NCBI GenBank assembly: GCA_020081605.1 | Contig: JAHREC010000009.1 | Location: 4,154,001 to 4,218,000 of the forward strand | Source: Albifimbria verrucaria | Lineage: Eukaryota > Ascomycota > Sordariomycetes > Hypocreales > Stachybotryaceae | Length of the DNA stretch: 64,000 bases | Direction: 5' to 3' | In this document: in pieces, positions 12,246-25,151 of the stretch | Layout of the letters: every line of letters starts with the position of its first letter | How positions within the stretch are numbered: the stretch's first letter is position 1 | Made by a program: the position numbers and the translations under genes | Notes under the pieces: generated by a model | The model's input: only the letters and a program-made list of their open reading frames with translations | The model's database searches: none | Told to the model about the DNA's origin: nothing

Positions 12246-14687
12246 TTAGTCTCGGTGAGACCTATGGTGGTGATGATGGTGGTGGTCTGAATCCCTTGGT
12301 CGAGATTCATAGTCATCTTCCTCGTCTCTTCTGTGACGTCTGCGTCTATCACGATCATGCTCGCGCCCTCGGTCAGTTGCGTCGTCCTCATCCTCATCTC
12401 TATGGCGATGGTGGCGGTGGTGTCTTCGACCATCATCGTCATCATCATGGTCACGGTCGTCGTCACGGTCACGATCGTGATCCCGCTCTCGGCCCCGGTC
12501 TCTGTCTTCACCATTCCGTCTTCGTTCTGAAAAGTATGTCAGCAAGCTTATCATCGATTAACACACGAGGGAAAATTACCTCGTAGCACTTGTGTGGCAG
12601 AAGCGTATGCCTGGATCTCCTCCTTGCTCAGAACTCGGAGAACAATGACAAAGTCGTCTCGAACCTCGAACCTTTCTTTACCAATGGTCAAAGCCTCTGG
12701 ATTGACAACCTTGCGGCTAATCTTAGTCCATTTGGCTCCAGGTGGAGCTTCCTTAACCTTCTTGTCTTCCTTATGAGGAGCGACACCTTCACGAATAGGG
12801 TTCGGCTCTTCTGGGAAGCTGGGCTTTGGTTGCTTCAAAATACCCTTGAGTGGCTTCTCACGGCTCTTGTCCCGTGGAGGTGAGACTAGGCGGACTTGCT
12901 TCTCATCAGGGCTTGAGGTCCCTGGTTGACGTCCACGAGCTTCATCTTTGGTGACTCTGATGGCCTGCTAGTCCTCGTCATCGATGATGAACGGGATTTC
13001 TTCATTTCCACAGGGGCTGCCACCTCCTTTCCTTTACCCTTATCTGAGGTATCGAGGTTGGCAAGCTCTGCCTGCAGTTGCCTCAGGTCTCCAGGGTCAT
13101 TGGGATTGAACGAAGTGGATGCCGCCCGGTGTCGCCTGCTTTGCCGTCTCCCTTCATCTGAGTCGGATGCCGATGCTACAGCTTCACCCGAGAGCCTGGC
13201 CTCGGTATCCCGCCTGTGTCGCTCACGAAGATCCGCGTCTTCCCGAGGGCTGGATCGGTCCTTTTCTCGCTCAATGATCTTAGATCGTTCAACTTCCTCC
13301 ACATCTCTGCGACGGTCGCGGTCTTCCTCTGGGCTTCGACGGCGTCTCGATGAATCTTTCTCGTCCTTATCATCTTTGTCTTTCGCAAGTGGTGCCAGAC
13401 CAACAGCAGCTGCTGCGACACCGAGTCCGGACGCCACCTTGTCTCTGAAGCGAGAGCGTTCTTTCTCATCTTCTTCGCTACCTCTCCTGCTCTCACGCCT
13501 CTCCCGGCGGTCATCTTTGGGCTCCACGCGGGCCCCACGACGATCATCGCGTTCCAGATCCGCAGGACGTGGAAGGCTTTCGTCTGATAGCTTCTTCGGA
13601 TCATCTCTGCGAACCTCTCGCCGACGATCGCGGCCATCATCCCGATCTAGGACCGGCTCTGCCCGAATACCAAAGCCTCGGGTCGTCACGTTGTCGTCAC
13701 GGAACTGTGGCGCAGGTTCATATGTGCGTTCGGACTCACGATCTCGATCCCGAACCTCTCGCAAGTTCCGCTCATCCTCTCGGCTGCGATAGTAATCATC
13801 ATGGTGCATAGGCCTGGAGGTGCTCTCCTGGTAGAGAGAAACGGGTCGGCTACGTCTACCTTCGTAACGATCCAAAGCACCTGCGCTGTCAGGCTGTGTC
13901 GCGGAGGTGGGTGTTGGGGGCGGGTGCCGCTGGAGGAACGTCCCGAGGTGTGTCGTACGCTCTGTTAATTTTGTCAAAGCCGCGAGTGGAAGGAGGAGGG
14001 CCGCCACGACCTCCTTCGTAAGGCCGGCTAGTATTCATATTATAGTTGCGGCTCAAATCCTGACTGGTATTGACGTTGAGGCTGCGCTGGTCGGCATTGT
14101 AGTTGACATTTGGCCTGTGATAGCCTCGATCAAAGCTCTCGCGCCTTCTCGAGCGGGAGGACTTTGGATGATCTAAGTCGTACTTGAGCAACTCCCCGCA
14201 TTGGTATATTGGTAACCATCATCTCCATAATCAACAGCAGTAGATGAGTGTCTGGCGTCGCTGGGGTAAAGGACAGATGGACGAGAGTTGCGATAGGCGT
14301 CGGCGGCCATTAAGCTGTCGCCTCGTTCTCGAAGGCGAGCATAATCTTCATCGTCGGCGGCGGTGTTGTATGATCGGACAGCGCTGCGTGAACGTATGGA
14401 TGAAGCAGGCTGGGTGTAGAATTGCCCTTCGCTCGAGCGGTAGTCGTCGCGAATAGGGCTAGCAGGACGGGCGTTGGAAGCGTGAGAGGAGACAACATGG
14501 GGGCGATCTTTTGTGTAGTGGTGATAATGACTGGTGGTCGCGGAGCGGAGTCGAGCGTCGAGCGTCGGGCGTGGGAATGATCTCGACTGCCATGCCTTGG
14601 GCGAGAATCATGTGTAACCGCGTAGGTTCTGGTGGTCGTTGGGGCTCCATTCGTCGTCGTGGTCCAGTAAGCTCTAGGGGTGGTCAT
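12246..14687 (-). CDS. DUF8035-type intrinsically disordered protein
   Basis: Protein of about 800 aa, mostly low-complexity Arg/Asp/Glu/Ser with RDRD and RRRD repeats. The one conserved block, near the C-terminus (about 12,600-12,840), reads PPGAKWTKISRKVVNPEAL and then ERFEVRDDFVIVLRVL; I recall this block as DUF8035, widespread in filamentous ascomycetes and without a known function. A 53-bp intron (12527-12579) precedes a last exon encoding Asp/His/Arg repeats with a run of seven histidines near the stop. The ATG at 14687 opens the Thr-rich N-terminus and is the best start, though not certain. The frame is interrupted near 14,510, 14,195 and 12,911, each repaired by one added base at a short homopolymer, and near 13,900-13,960 by a shift of the other sign. 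A nuclear or RNA-linked role would be a guess from composition. Confidence 0.7.
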
Positions 14688-17600
14688 CTGTGACCTCGAT
14701 GAAGATGATGAAGAAGAAGGCAGGATGTGTGTATCGCCAGCGTAGAGGAACTGTAACCGATATTGGTGGGCATAGAAGCCCTCGCAGGGTTAAAGGTGGC
14801 CGAGCGGCCAACGGGGTAGCGTACCCGCGATATCTGTCAGTCATGGCCAAAGATTTGTCAAAATGGCACCCGAAACAGGTCAATGAAGTGGCAGTGGTTT
14901 CAATTTGTCAGATTTGTGCGGGATCAAGCCACTCGTTAAGTAAGATTGCAGCCTGAAGCGCAATGGGGAGTGAATGTCTTTGTCAAGAGGGGGTATGAAT
15001 GTTTCTTTGTGCGCTGGCTCAAACAATGGAGATGATCTCTGAATCAGATCAGAATTATGGAAATGGAAGACGATCGCGCGGAGACCGAAACTTCGTGGAG
15101 GAGGTTCTGCATGCGAGGGTCAGCATGAGCAATGAGCTGCATGAGGATGGAGCCGAGGCGGGGTTTTGGGTCTTGGGAATCCATTTAGAGGCTCTAGAGG
15201 ACTGACGTACGTTGTAATCGCTAGGAGACAGTGGGCTCCTCGTTTCTGTTCAATACGGCAGACCAGCTTGATTAATTGATTGATGTGCTGGGTGAGTAAG
15301 CGTTGCAGGACCAAGCCTGGTGGTGTTGAACTTGAACACCTGTGTTTAAAAAAATAATTATCGAGGAAGAAAAGAGGAAAACGGCCGAATCGTCCCTATT
15401 GTGGAGGGAGCCTCATGCAGCTGTGAGGGCCTTGGATTATTAGCAGCACTGGGAATGACGATGGCCCAGTACCTGACGTGACAGGTAAGGACAAGGTACC
15501 TTAGCTGTATGTCGGGTAAGGCAAGGTACGTGAAGAGTAAACGGCAGGGTAGGGGTCAGCAGAGCGGGCGGAACCCAGTGGCGTCAGCCCCTCTTTCTTG
15601 TGTCTTCAACCTCTAGCAGGCCAACACAGTTGGGTCCGTCTAGGAGAACAAAACGTATAGTAGAGGTCGATAAGAAGAAACCTGTGGTCCCCTGCCAGAC
15701 GCCAGCAGACAGGGCCGAACGGCTACGGGGCTCGTATGTGCAGTAGCCGCAAGGCAACCCGTCCAGACAAGCTAAACGGAACAAGTCCAGGCTACTACGT
15801 CAGGAAGTCCGTAGCGTATCCAGGAAAAAGCCGTGTCCGGGGCTCTGGTAGAGTCAGGGACAGGGATCTTGAGTCGTAGCGACCACACAAGAAGGGTTGG
15901 TACCCGTACGGTAGCGGTCCTTGGCCTTGAACGCCAACCTGGTTCAACTGGATCGACAAGGCAAGACCCTGACGGCGTCAAGAGGTCTCTGACGCCCCGT
16001 TTCACACTCTTCGGCTGGTGTGCCAAGGGTCGTTGCGTCGTCCTTTGCCAGGAGAGGAGCCAGTTCTTCCGGGGGCCGAGAACAGGGGTGGGGAGGCAAA
16101 TCAATTGTTAATTTTGGTATCCGTAAACACAGCCAGATGGATGACGTCCTGATGGGATAGGGCCTTGCGTACAAGCGGGAACGCCACCTCGCTGTACGAG
16201 CAGAACCGGAAGGGGATATTCCAATTGACAGGAGGAGAGACGAGTTCTCTGCCGTTGACCCGGCTTGTAAACCCAATGGCTGGCCTTTCTGTATTCTTGG
16301 CGCAAGTGTCCACGAAACGGACTGAGGATTATGTGCGTCTATTGTTGTCGTTGCAGGTTAGTCCAAGCCGGCTAGATCGGGCTGCCAAGTCCACAACCGG
16401 GCTTTCGGCTTGAGCAAAGAGGCAAAGGAACGGACCTCGTGATCACGCGAGCTTGCTCACTTGAGCTTGCCGACCGTTGAAGCGGACCCTGGATTATCCT
16501 AGGAGGGAGGGAGAGGGGAGATGTGTGCGGTGGTGAGAGGGTTGAGGACGAGGTGAGCGGTCGTGCTTCTGGGGATGAGAGCTGGTCGACATTTAATTAA
16601 AAGAGCTCACCAACGTCTCTTGTTCTGGGAGAAGCAGGGAAGAGGGAAGGGAAGGAAGGAAGGAAGCAAGGGTGCAGCCACCCCGGCAGCCGGCAGGTGC
16701 CCAAACCAACAAAAACCTGGAATTTGAACCCAATCTGTAGATTCTCACACTGATTGACATAGACATAGACATAGACAATCGCTGAAGCTGCTGTTGCTGT
16801 CCTGGCATTGCTTCCCAACTGCTACGGCAACCCTGTCTATCCATCCGGCGCAGGCCTTGTTCAACCCCACCATTCCATCCTTGCGCCTCCCAAGCGAGAC
16901 CCTTGACGCAACGTGCTCGTCAACACCACGGAAACACCATCTCGGCTCCAGCAACCAAACACCGTTCTCTACCCGAAACGGCCACTTTCCGTCTTGCATC
17001 ATCTCTTTGGGCTTCCACTAGCTCTACCCAACCGGAGAGCAAGGGACCACGGCCGTCTCGGTTGAGACCCTCGACGGTGATCGATCCCGTACCCACCAGT
17101 GCCTCTTGGCCCGTATCATGCCATATCATCTCATCATTCATTCGTCGCCTTCCGCGTCCCGTGTTGCCTTTCATAAGCTGACGCTTTCCTCATCCAGCAT
17201 CATCTTTTGCATTTTGTCCAAGCATGTTCTAATAGGCCCAGTAACCTCACCGAGCTCTGCATGTCGTGCATAATCGAACCCCTCCATCGCCCACGAGGAC
17301 ACATGACACATCACATCTGTCTCAATCCTCTGCCGTAGTACAGGACGCGTATTCGATTCAACAGCCAAGACCGTCATGCCTTTCCCTAGCTGGTGTTGCC
17401 ACTGTGCACAGTTGTCCATGGCGCCCTGATGGTCCCCTATGATGGGTCCCTTTGCCCCTCTCCTTTGCCATTTCTTGGTTTTACGAAATGCAAGTTATTA
17501 GTATCAAACGGCCGCCTCATCGGCACAAGCGGACGTTGAAGCCCAAGCGAAGCCCAACAATCCGAGCCAGAAGTCCATGGAAGCTTTTTCTCGATTTGAT

Positions 17601-18583
17601 CCACCAGAAACGGCCCAGTCCTGAGCCTAGCATGGTCTCCCGGCTTATCGACATCCTAAATGGCTGCAGCATACACTACCCACCAACAAAGTCAGGAAAT
17701 GGCCGACCGGCGTCTTCACTTCCTCCCGAGTAGTCATCCCGGCCGCAGTCCGCTAAGCCGGGGCAAGGGGCTCCTACTCCGTTCCAGTGCAGCCGGGGAG
17801 CCCCAGTCTGTTGGTCTTGTGGAGAAAGCTCCCTCTCTCTCCTCCTCAAAAGAGGAAAACAAGTGACAAGACTACTGAGGAGGTGAGACCAACCATTGCG
17901 GTCTACTCGCATGTGTATCTCCGAGGCTCTAATGCAATGTCCCGCCTGATGAGCTGGCAAGCAATTTAATGAAACCCCATATACACGAGTGATTTACGCC
18001 TCCTGTACGCCTTGATCCTTCTCAGTGCGCGAACTGTCCGTTGTTGCCAGTGTTGTCATTCTCCACAGCCGAAACGCGTGTAAGCGTGGTGAGACTGATC
18101 GGCAAGACAAGAGGCGTCGGGCACCGATCTGTGCAAGGCTTGTTCTTGATTGCGCCCAAGTCACCAGGGCAATGAATCGCATTCTGGTACAGCATCGGTT
18201 GACAAGACGTACGATTTCTCTCTAGAAGCTAGAGTATTCCCGCATTTGGACTTTAATCACCGGTGAGCCCAGTCAGGACCACTCATAACCGTTCACCGGC
18301 TTTCTCTAGTTCTCAATCCAGGAACAAGCTCATGCCATGGGCGGATCTCTTTTTACCATGTTAGAAAAGCCTCAGGTAAATTCACTCATGATGAGGTCTA
18401 CGAAAGAGGCATGTGGCCTTGCCTATTTGCTAGACTATATGTCTCCACAAAGGTCAACCGGCCTGGACCTAGGCCATGAACAAGGACTGGGGCTGAACTG
18501 AACAACCTAACAATGCAAAAATCCTCCTGTTGCCCGCTTCACATGGCCCATCTAGGAACCTCGAGAAGGACGGACTGTTGTTC
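14688..18583. other. gene-free stretch with short simple repeats
   Basis: No conserved coding frame was found. A GACATA triplet-copy repeat lies at about 16,756-16,776 and GGAAG-rich tracts near 16,630-16,670. The right part (from about 18,000) probably contains the 3' flank of the bleomycin hydrolase gene. The left part is the upstream region of the DUF8035-type gene. Confidence 0.45.
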
Positions 18584-20160
18584 CTAAGCCAGGGATCCCA
18601 TGGGATCCCAAAGGGTAGCACAGTAGGCTCCTGCTTCAATACGTCCGTCACCTCCTTGCTGCAGAACTTAGGGTCAACAACAGCCTGGTAAACAAACTCG
18701 TCGAACCACCGATCACTGGCAACAAACCAGCCCTTGTCTCCTCTACTCGTGCCCCAGCTATTTTGTACCCTCCACCGTACTGGCGATCCAGTCTTCTCAT
18801 CAACATGTACCGCAGTAAGGACCATGGCGTGCGTCATTTGCGACTCGCCTGTGGTCAAACGCTCCGCCTTTGTCATCCCGAGGAGACTAGTATTAAACCC
18901 AATGCTGTAGTCAAAGAGTTCCAAGTCCATTATTCCCGTAACGCTATCACTGAACTTGCCTACGTCGCTGCCAAAGAAGATGGGGACACCAGCCTTGAGC
19001 ATTTTGATGCAGACTGCCTTGAGCGTCTTCATCTCGACGTTGACGTAACTGACGCCACGGCCGCCAACGATGTTACCCAGCCGGGAGACTGTAAGCAAGC
19101 TCATTGGGTCGTGTCGAGGGTCGTGCACAAGCGAAATCATCCCTGCAATCACGCTCGAGCTGATGCGGAACTCTGAGCTGGAGATGTCCTTGGCGAAGCT
19201 CCTCGGGGTAGTGATGAGCTGATGAGGCTTGCCGTCCTTGTCAGCATACTGCCACGTGAACTCATTGTCGGGGTTCGGAGGTGGGCCAAGGAGGAGAGTC
19301 AGGATAAGTGAGATCTCGCGCAGCATTTTGGTCTTGGCCGACGAAAGAGCCGCAGCCGAGACACCGTTCTTGGAGCGGCACAAACTACGTAGCTTCAGGG
19401 CGAATTCGCGAAGCTTGGTTTTGACAATGCTGTTCAGAATACCCGAGTTCATGGCACTCCAGCTATCAGGGTAGAGAGTCTGGGGACGAGTCCGTACTTC
19501 TCAACCAGGTTGTAAACCATGTCCCATTGACCACCGTCGGAGACAATGTCGCCGAGCAGTGCTTGAACAAGGCGACCTTCGATATCCTCACCAGCCGTGT
19601 CGATGATTTGCTCGAGGAACCAGTTGGACTTCTCCAATTTGTCCCAGAAGAACAAATACGCCTGCGACAGCTCAAAGTTCTCCAGTCCGTATCGCTTCAT
19701 GAGGGCGACACGGAAGACATTGGTTGAGGCAAAGAGCCAGCATCGTCCACTGGAGCGCTGGTTGGTAATGGGGCCTCCTTCAAAAGGTATCTTGACGTTG
19801 AAGATTTGCTGGTCAGCAATCACCGCAGGTAGTGAAGTGAGCACCTCTCTGGGATTTGCTGCGCTAAGTGCCGTGAGAGCGAGTCTAAAGTATTCCGTGT
19901 CAGCTCCGACTTTCCGACTCTCTTGTTTAGTACAGGAACACATACTTATTCTTAGGGTCGCTGAGAATGACAGACTGCCACGACTCCAAGACATGGATAG
20001 GCAGGCCCTCTGCCTCACGGAACAGCTGTCCGGGTAAGGTCTTTTCACTTGCATAGCTTGACTCAACCTCGTCATCTTCAATGCTCACGTCACGAAGGCG
20101 ATCGAGGACGGCCTTCTCATGAGCTGCCGTCAGCTCCGTCTTCGAGGGTTGACCACCCAT
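18584..20160 (-). CDS. LAP3: bleomycin hydrolase / cysteine aminopeptidase (peptidase C1B)
   Basis: A self-compartmentalising papain-like cysteine aminopeptidase of the cytosol; family members form a hexameric barrel and trim peptides, homocysteine thiolactone and bleomycin. All catalytic positions are visible: Cys in SSGRCWLFAS, His in QMTHAMVLTAVH and Asn in RVQNSWGTSRGDKGW. The start is ATG 20160 (MGGQPSK...). Exon 1 is 20160-19946, intron 19945-19885 is 61 bp, and exon 2 runs to the end. The total is about 505 aa, normal for the family. The frame breaks near 19,493 (GGGG on the + strand) and near 18,611 (AAA). With the second break repaired, the C-terminus becomes WDPMGSLA followed by TAG at 18584, matching the family's conserved tail; unrepaired, the frame runs on to 18469. 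That agreement is good evidence that the breaks are sequence errors. Confidence 0.93.
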
Positions 20161-21397
20161 AGTTATCTACCCTTGAGTCGTCGAGAAATAGCGGAGTGCA
20201 CAGGGTATCAAGGCTGTGGCCACGCAACGTGTGTCGGTTGCGAATGAGGGAGAAAGAGATGTAAGAGGAAAATGGAACGAGTTGAGTTCCCTGGGGTTGA
20301 TGCGAAGATGAAGGCGGATCGCGTGCGTGCGGCACATGATCCCTTATCTCTCACTAGCTACTGCGTGCGGCGTCCGTCTGGGAACTTGTCTTAGCTTAGG
20401 AGCCTTTGGCCCCTCCTTACCCCAGATTTGGCAGGACTTTCTGTAAATACGGATATGGCGGCTGACTTGAGTTTGTACACCATTAGTGTATCTTGCTGCC
20501 TTTGCAGACAACCAGGACAAGTGTTTAGTGAAGCAGTAGAGGACTGTGGATAATACATCTCATGGAGCTATATACGCATGGGCTTTAATAAAGCTGTCGA
20601 ATATTAAAACGCCCTTTCGTCTTTCATTTTACTGCTCTTCAATTCGAACAAATATCGTATATTCCTACGTGGCTACATCAAGCTACCGATGCTTTTTAGT
20701 AACCTTGAACAGATGCAACACTTTGGGGACCCGGATGGCCAGTGGCTGCGTCCAAAACAGGGAGCAGATCTACAACACGAGGCATGTGTATCCGTCCAAT
20801 CAATGTCTGCCTGCCTGCTGAGCAGATGACTCTACACTCATCAAGAATAACCAGAGATGGCAGTGTCCAGAAGACAGTACCAGTACCAGCCTCCTCGGCG
20901 GGTCTATGAGTAAACTATTGAGGGAGCACAAAAGCCTGCGTCGAGGGTGGCTGGTAAGTTCGTATCGACTGTGGATGAACATGGGATAGATGGGTCGTCT
21001 TCCTGCAGGTAGGCAGAGGTACGATAAGGTGGGCGAGGATGGTCTATCAGGGTCCTCACTCTCCTGAAGTGTCACGCTATGAAATCACATGGGGCAGATA
21101 GTAGACAAGCACTTATACGGATTGCACGAGACAATATAGTTGACAGAGACTGCCTTTGCATTATAGTCGATATACAGGAACGTTCCATCTGACTCAAGAC
21201 TCCCAAATTGTAATGTATCCAATCTTAACCAAACCTATGCGACCGCTGATTTACATAGAACCCAATGACAATGTTGTTTTACAGACGCCAAGACAAGATC
21301 TGCCCTACACAACGGGGAACATTGAGGACCGACATTGACATTGACCTGCCAAGGGAGTTCGACGGGCGGACTCATTCAATGAAAAGACGAACGCCGT
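20161..21397. other. intergenic between LAP3 and HEX-1
   Basis: Holds the upstream region of the bleomycin hydrolase gene and the 3' flank of hex1. No additional coding frame with support was found. Confidence 0.5.
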
Positions 21398-23055
21398 TTA
21401 CAGGCGGGAGCCGTGGATGACCTTGAGGTCGACGGCGAGCTCGCGGCCCTGGTCGTTGAGAACCAGGATGCGGACGCTGCCACGGCCAGACTCGAAGGCG
21501 TTGGACAGGCGGGACCAGAGGTTGGACTGGTCAATGACGGGCAGGTTCTGCTTAACGTCACCGGTCTCGGTCATGGCAACAACGTAGCCGTCCTGGAGGT
21601 CAAGGACACGGTACTGCTTGAAGACAGGGCCGAGCATGGTCTGGACGACGACGCTGGGGGCAGGGTTGGAGATGAAAGAGGACTCCTCGTGCAGCTGCTT
21701 GGTGAAGAGGTCGACACCGAGGTAGCGGTACTGGCCAGTGGCAGAGGAGGTGGAGATGCGGATGACCTGGCAAGGGCGGCCCTGGAGGATCAGGAAGTCG
21801 CCAAGGCGGATGTGGTGGCAGGGGATGGTCACGGTGTTGGGCACGTAACCCTCACCGGCGGGAGAGGGGCGGCCACGGGAAGGGCCAGGGGCAGGAGCCT
21901 TCTCGCGGTGGATGTCGATGTCGACATGAGTCTCGTAGCCACGGGGGCTGGAGATCTTGTCCGCGAGCTTGTGGACACCCTGGCGGAAGGAGTGGTAGTG
22001 ACCTGTGATGATACTGTTAGCTATGGTCGCCAAGCAAGTCAGGGTGGTGATGCAACATACCGTCCTCGTCGTAGTAACCCATCTTGGATTTCTGGTCGGC
22101 GCGGCTGTAGCGGGTAGGTTCAACGGTCTCGTCAGAGAATCTCACTTCACCACGGGGGCAGAGCGAGGGATGGAAGCGTCAACGGTGAACTCGTTGGCGT
22201 AGGTGGACTCGGCCTGGTACTGAGGCTGAGAGGAGACGGGGTCTACGGTAGATTGGTAGGCAGACTGGTAGGTAGGACGGAAACGCTGGCGGTATTCACG
22301 CTCAGCGATGTCAATGGGGCTGGAGTAGGGCTGGGGGCCTGAGGGTGAACGTCGATGTCAACGTGAGTGTCGTGGTACTCGGTGGCAGGAGCAGCGACAG
22401 GACTAAAAGATAGAATGTTAGCTACCTAGCTGACCGACAATTGGTTTTTGCGTTTCTGTGACAACGAGGAGAAAGAGGACTAGTGGCCCATTACCCCTGA
22501 GATGGGCAGGGATTGGAAGCAGGTAGCCGGGGCTGGAACATGCCCAAAAAGAAAGGCATAGGTCTGGGGGTTCTCGTAGGCCCCGTTCTGCGCAAACAGA
22601 GCGAGGCCAGAGGGCAATTGCGCGTCGCGCGTGGGCGCTGAACGAGCGGTTCAAAGACGTAGGAAAAAGCGTTCTCTCGACTTACCGATGTTCTGCGTGG
22701 ATGTGGGTGTGCTCGTGGTGCTCGGATTGGAAACCGGGACGGCGGTAACGTTCTTCTTCACGAGTGATGCGGACCTCTTCTTCGCTGTAGCGGTGCTCCT
22801 TGCGGGGAGGGAGTTCAGCGTTGGCGGAGAATGAAGAAGAAGAGTATTGACCTTCCTGTCCGGCTGATTGCTTGGCGGGGAGTTTGATCTCAACCTCTTC
22901 GTGAGTGTGGGTGCTGGTTTGCGTCTGCGCTTCGCTGTCCCGATAGGTGGATGGGAAGATGCTGAAGGGCACGGGGACGCGGGCTTCAAAGTCCAGGTTG
23001 GCGACTTTTGCTGGCGCGAGAGAATCTTCTCATACAACCTTCCGTAGCGACGCAA
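21398..23055 (-). CDS. hex1: Woronin body major protein HEX-1
   Basis: HEX-1 self-assembles into the crystalline core of Woronin bodies, peroxisome-derived organelles that plug septal pores after wounding. The C-terminal exon (21398-22002) carries the eIF5A-like fold, including GDFLILQGRPCQVIRIS, and ends in Ser-Arg-Leu, the PTS1 peroxisomal import signal. It is joined across intron 22003-22060 to exon 22061-22402, which contains MGYYDED, the start of the short form. A further upstream exon ends at 22686 and contains the PVPFSIFP and HEHTHIHAEH segments, so a long N-terminally extended form is encoded; the family is known for alternative 5' splicing. Frame breaks near 22,145, 22,335 and 23,007 are each repaired by one base. 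The true 5' end is unresolved: the repaired frame runs past 23,034 without an ATG, so another 5' exon is likely. Confidence 0.93.
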
Positions 23056-25151
23056 CGAAAGGAAGACAAGAAGGATCCTCTAGCTTTTGTTCCGGGAAAC
23101 AAAAGTCGAAGAGAGATAAGAAAAGATAGAGGCGGCGAGGACCTCTTGACGTCTTTTCTTTCTTGTCTGGGGGTGTTGCGAGACTTTGAAATGTGGTTGG
23201 TGATAATTGGAGGAAGAGGAGGGAAGAGGGAGCAAGAGGAACGACCTCGAGCGGCAGACGCGAGATGGGCTTTTGAAGACTGGGGGCCGACGAGGATTGT
23301 TTGGCGGCTTGGGGATGAACCGGGGTTACGAAGCGCTGGGCAGGGTGTATGGATGAAATTGTTGTGTTTACGGGTGCAGTCCTGTTGTTTACGCCCGCCC
23401 AAAGGGGCATGGCGCTGTTACCACGGGATCCACCTCGGCCACCTCTGTGCGTCTCGTCAGCGCCAATTGGCGTATCAGCCCGTGTCTCTCTGGGCCCAGC
23501 CTCCCTTGTTCTGCAACACCCTAACCATCCCGTACCGTACCTTACAGCTCGTCAGAAGCGTGCCCAATCTCTCTCATGTCACTGGGGAATCAACCGAGGT
23601 CCCTCTGCTCGGCACTGTATGGGGAACACCGTACAGTACGCTCTCTCAGCTTCTCTGCCGATCTTGGCCATTGGAACTAATGGTCAGCCTACAGTAGTCG
23701 TGTGTAGGCTTGCAGGTGAATGTCTTCGGATACGAATCAGAGAATGGGGAGGCTGATGCTTCATGCTGGTGCTGGTGCCGGCGCCGAGACTGGCCCGCCA
23801 TTGCGACCGCACCCTCAACCCGTGCATATCACCTCTGCCTCGAGATGGCTGGTCGGCGCCTAACTGTTGATCCTCAGCGCACACATACATACACGGTGGC
23901 TGGACCCTCTGTCCGCGAGACCTGCCAATTGGTTGCTACGACACGCTCCAGCCTCCTCGCTGATGTTCTCACCACAAAGTGCTGCCGTGGACGGCTATCA
24001 TTGGGTCAATTGCTGCGTCGCCCCGACCGCGGGTCATTACGCGGCGTCCATCTTGCATGATGGCTACCGTGTACTGTGCTGTCTATCCGCCATCCAATTT
24101 TTCATATGAATTTCAGGGTTGCTTTTTCGGGGATGGATCCCTCTCCGGCGCAAAGCAAATCGGGCTGTGCACCGCTGGATCGAATCGAAATTGGATGGGG
24201 ACTTCGTAACAGCTCCGGCTCACTGTCCACAGAGCCTGGGGCCGTCATGAAACCGTCAATCGCAAGCTGGGCGGCGTTAACACACTGTATCCCATCTAGA
24301 CGAGACAAGCTCTGCCTCCTGGCAAGATCATCGCCATCAGCCCAAGCCCATCAGGGGCCTTCCCTGGTTGCTGTGCCAACATAGCTCCCATGGGCCGCTA
24401 GGGGAAGCTGTCCATTGGCTTCCGCTGTACGAGGGTGGAGCTTCCAGCTCGCTTCTGGCGGTGATAATCACAAGCCTCCAGGATCGCGTGTGATGCGCAC
24501 GGCTCGCGTCTTCAGGGTAGTAGGTCGCGTTTAATGAGTGCTGACGAAAACTAGCATTGATTTATCGAAGTTAAAATGGGGTTGCCATTGAAGGCAAGTA
24601 GTGGCGGGCGTGATGCTGGTAAGACTACCTACCTAGGTAGCTCCTGTATCCGCTGGAGAGTGCTTTGTATTCCTGAAATAAGGCCTAATGGCTTCCCCAT
24701 GCTGTCTTCCTGCTGTCATAATTGTCACTGGTCCATTTCTACATAGCGGCTGTTGCACGGCGCAAGACAGCCCGAGACCGCAGCCTATTTTAGCATTACC
24801 AAGAGGAGGAAGAGCAAGTCTCTGAAAACTGTCATTTTTCGATTTCTGTCGCCTCCATCTCAATTGAGCATCTGGCGATAGACAAGGAGCAGGTCTCTAC
24901 GGAGTAAAATCTCACTGCATTTAGACCACCATAACCACCATGACCAAAGAAAAGGGTGCGGCCAAGCGCAAGATTTCCAGAACAGCTCTTACATAACTTC
25001 ACGTGACGTGATGTCGTCACATTCAACCGCCAGCTCTGCCCCACCATCGATGACGGCCCCACGTTGTGCAGCGTCTTGGGCTGATGGTAGCATGTCCAGT
25101 TCTCGACTCTTCGGTTGAGACAGTTCGAAGTGCCCCAAGTAGAGAGCCAAA
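23056..25151. other. divergent intergenic region between hex1 and RQC2
   Basis: A shared upstream region of about 2.1 kb between hex1 (-) and RQC2 (+). It is pyrimidine-rich on the hex1 sense strand near 23,050-23,250, as is common in fungal 5' regions, and probably includes an unplaced hex1 5' exon. No other coding frame is supported. Confidence 0.45.

Noticed and set aside
12926..13792. 288-codon + strand frame rich in Ser and Arg
   Set aside because: Antisense shadow of the Arg/Asp/Glu/Ser repeats of the DUF8035-type gene.
21413..22117. Long + strand frame opposite hex1
   Set aside because: It is an antisense shadow of the GC-rich third positions of hex1; it is Val/Asp/Gly/Glu-rich without domain.
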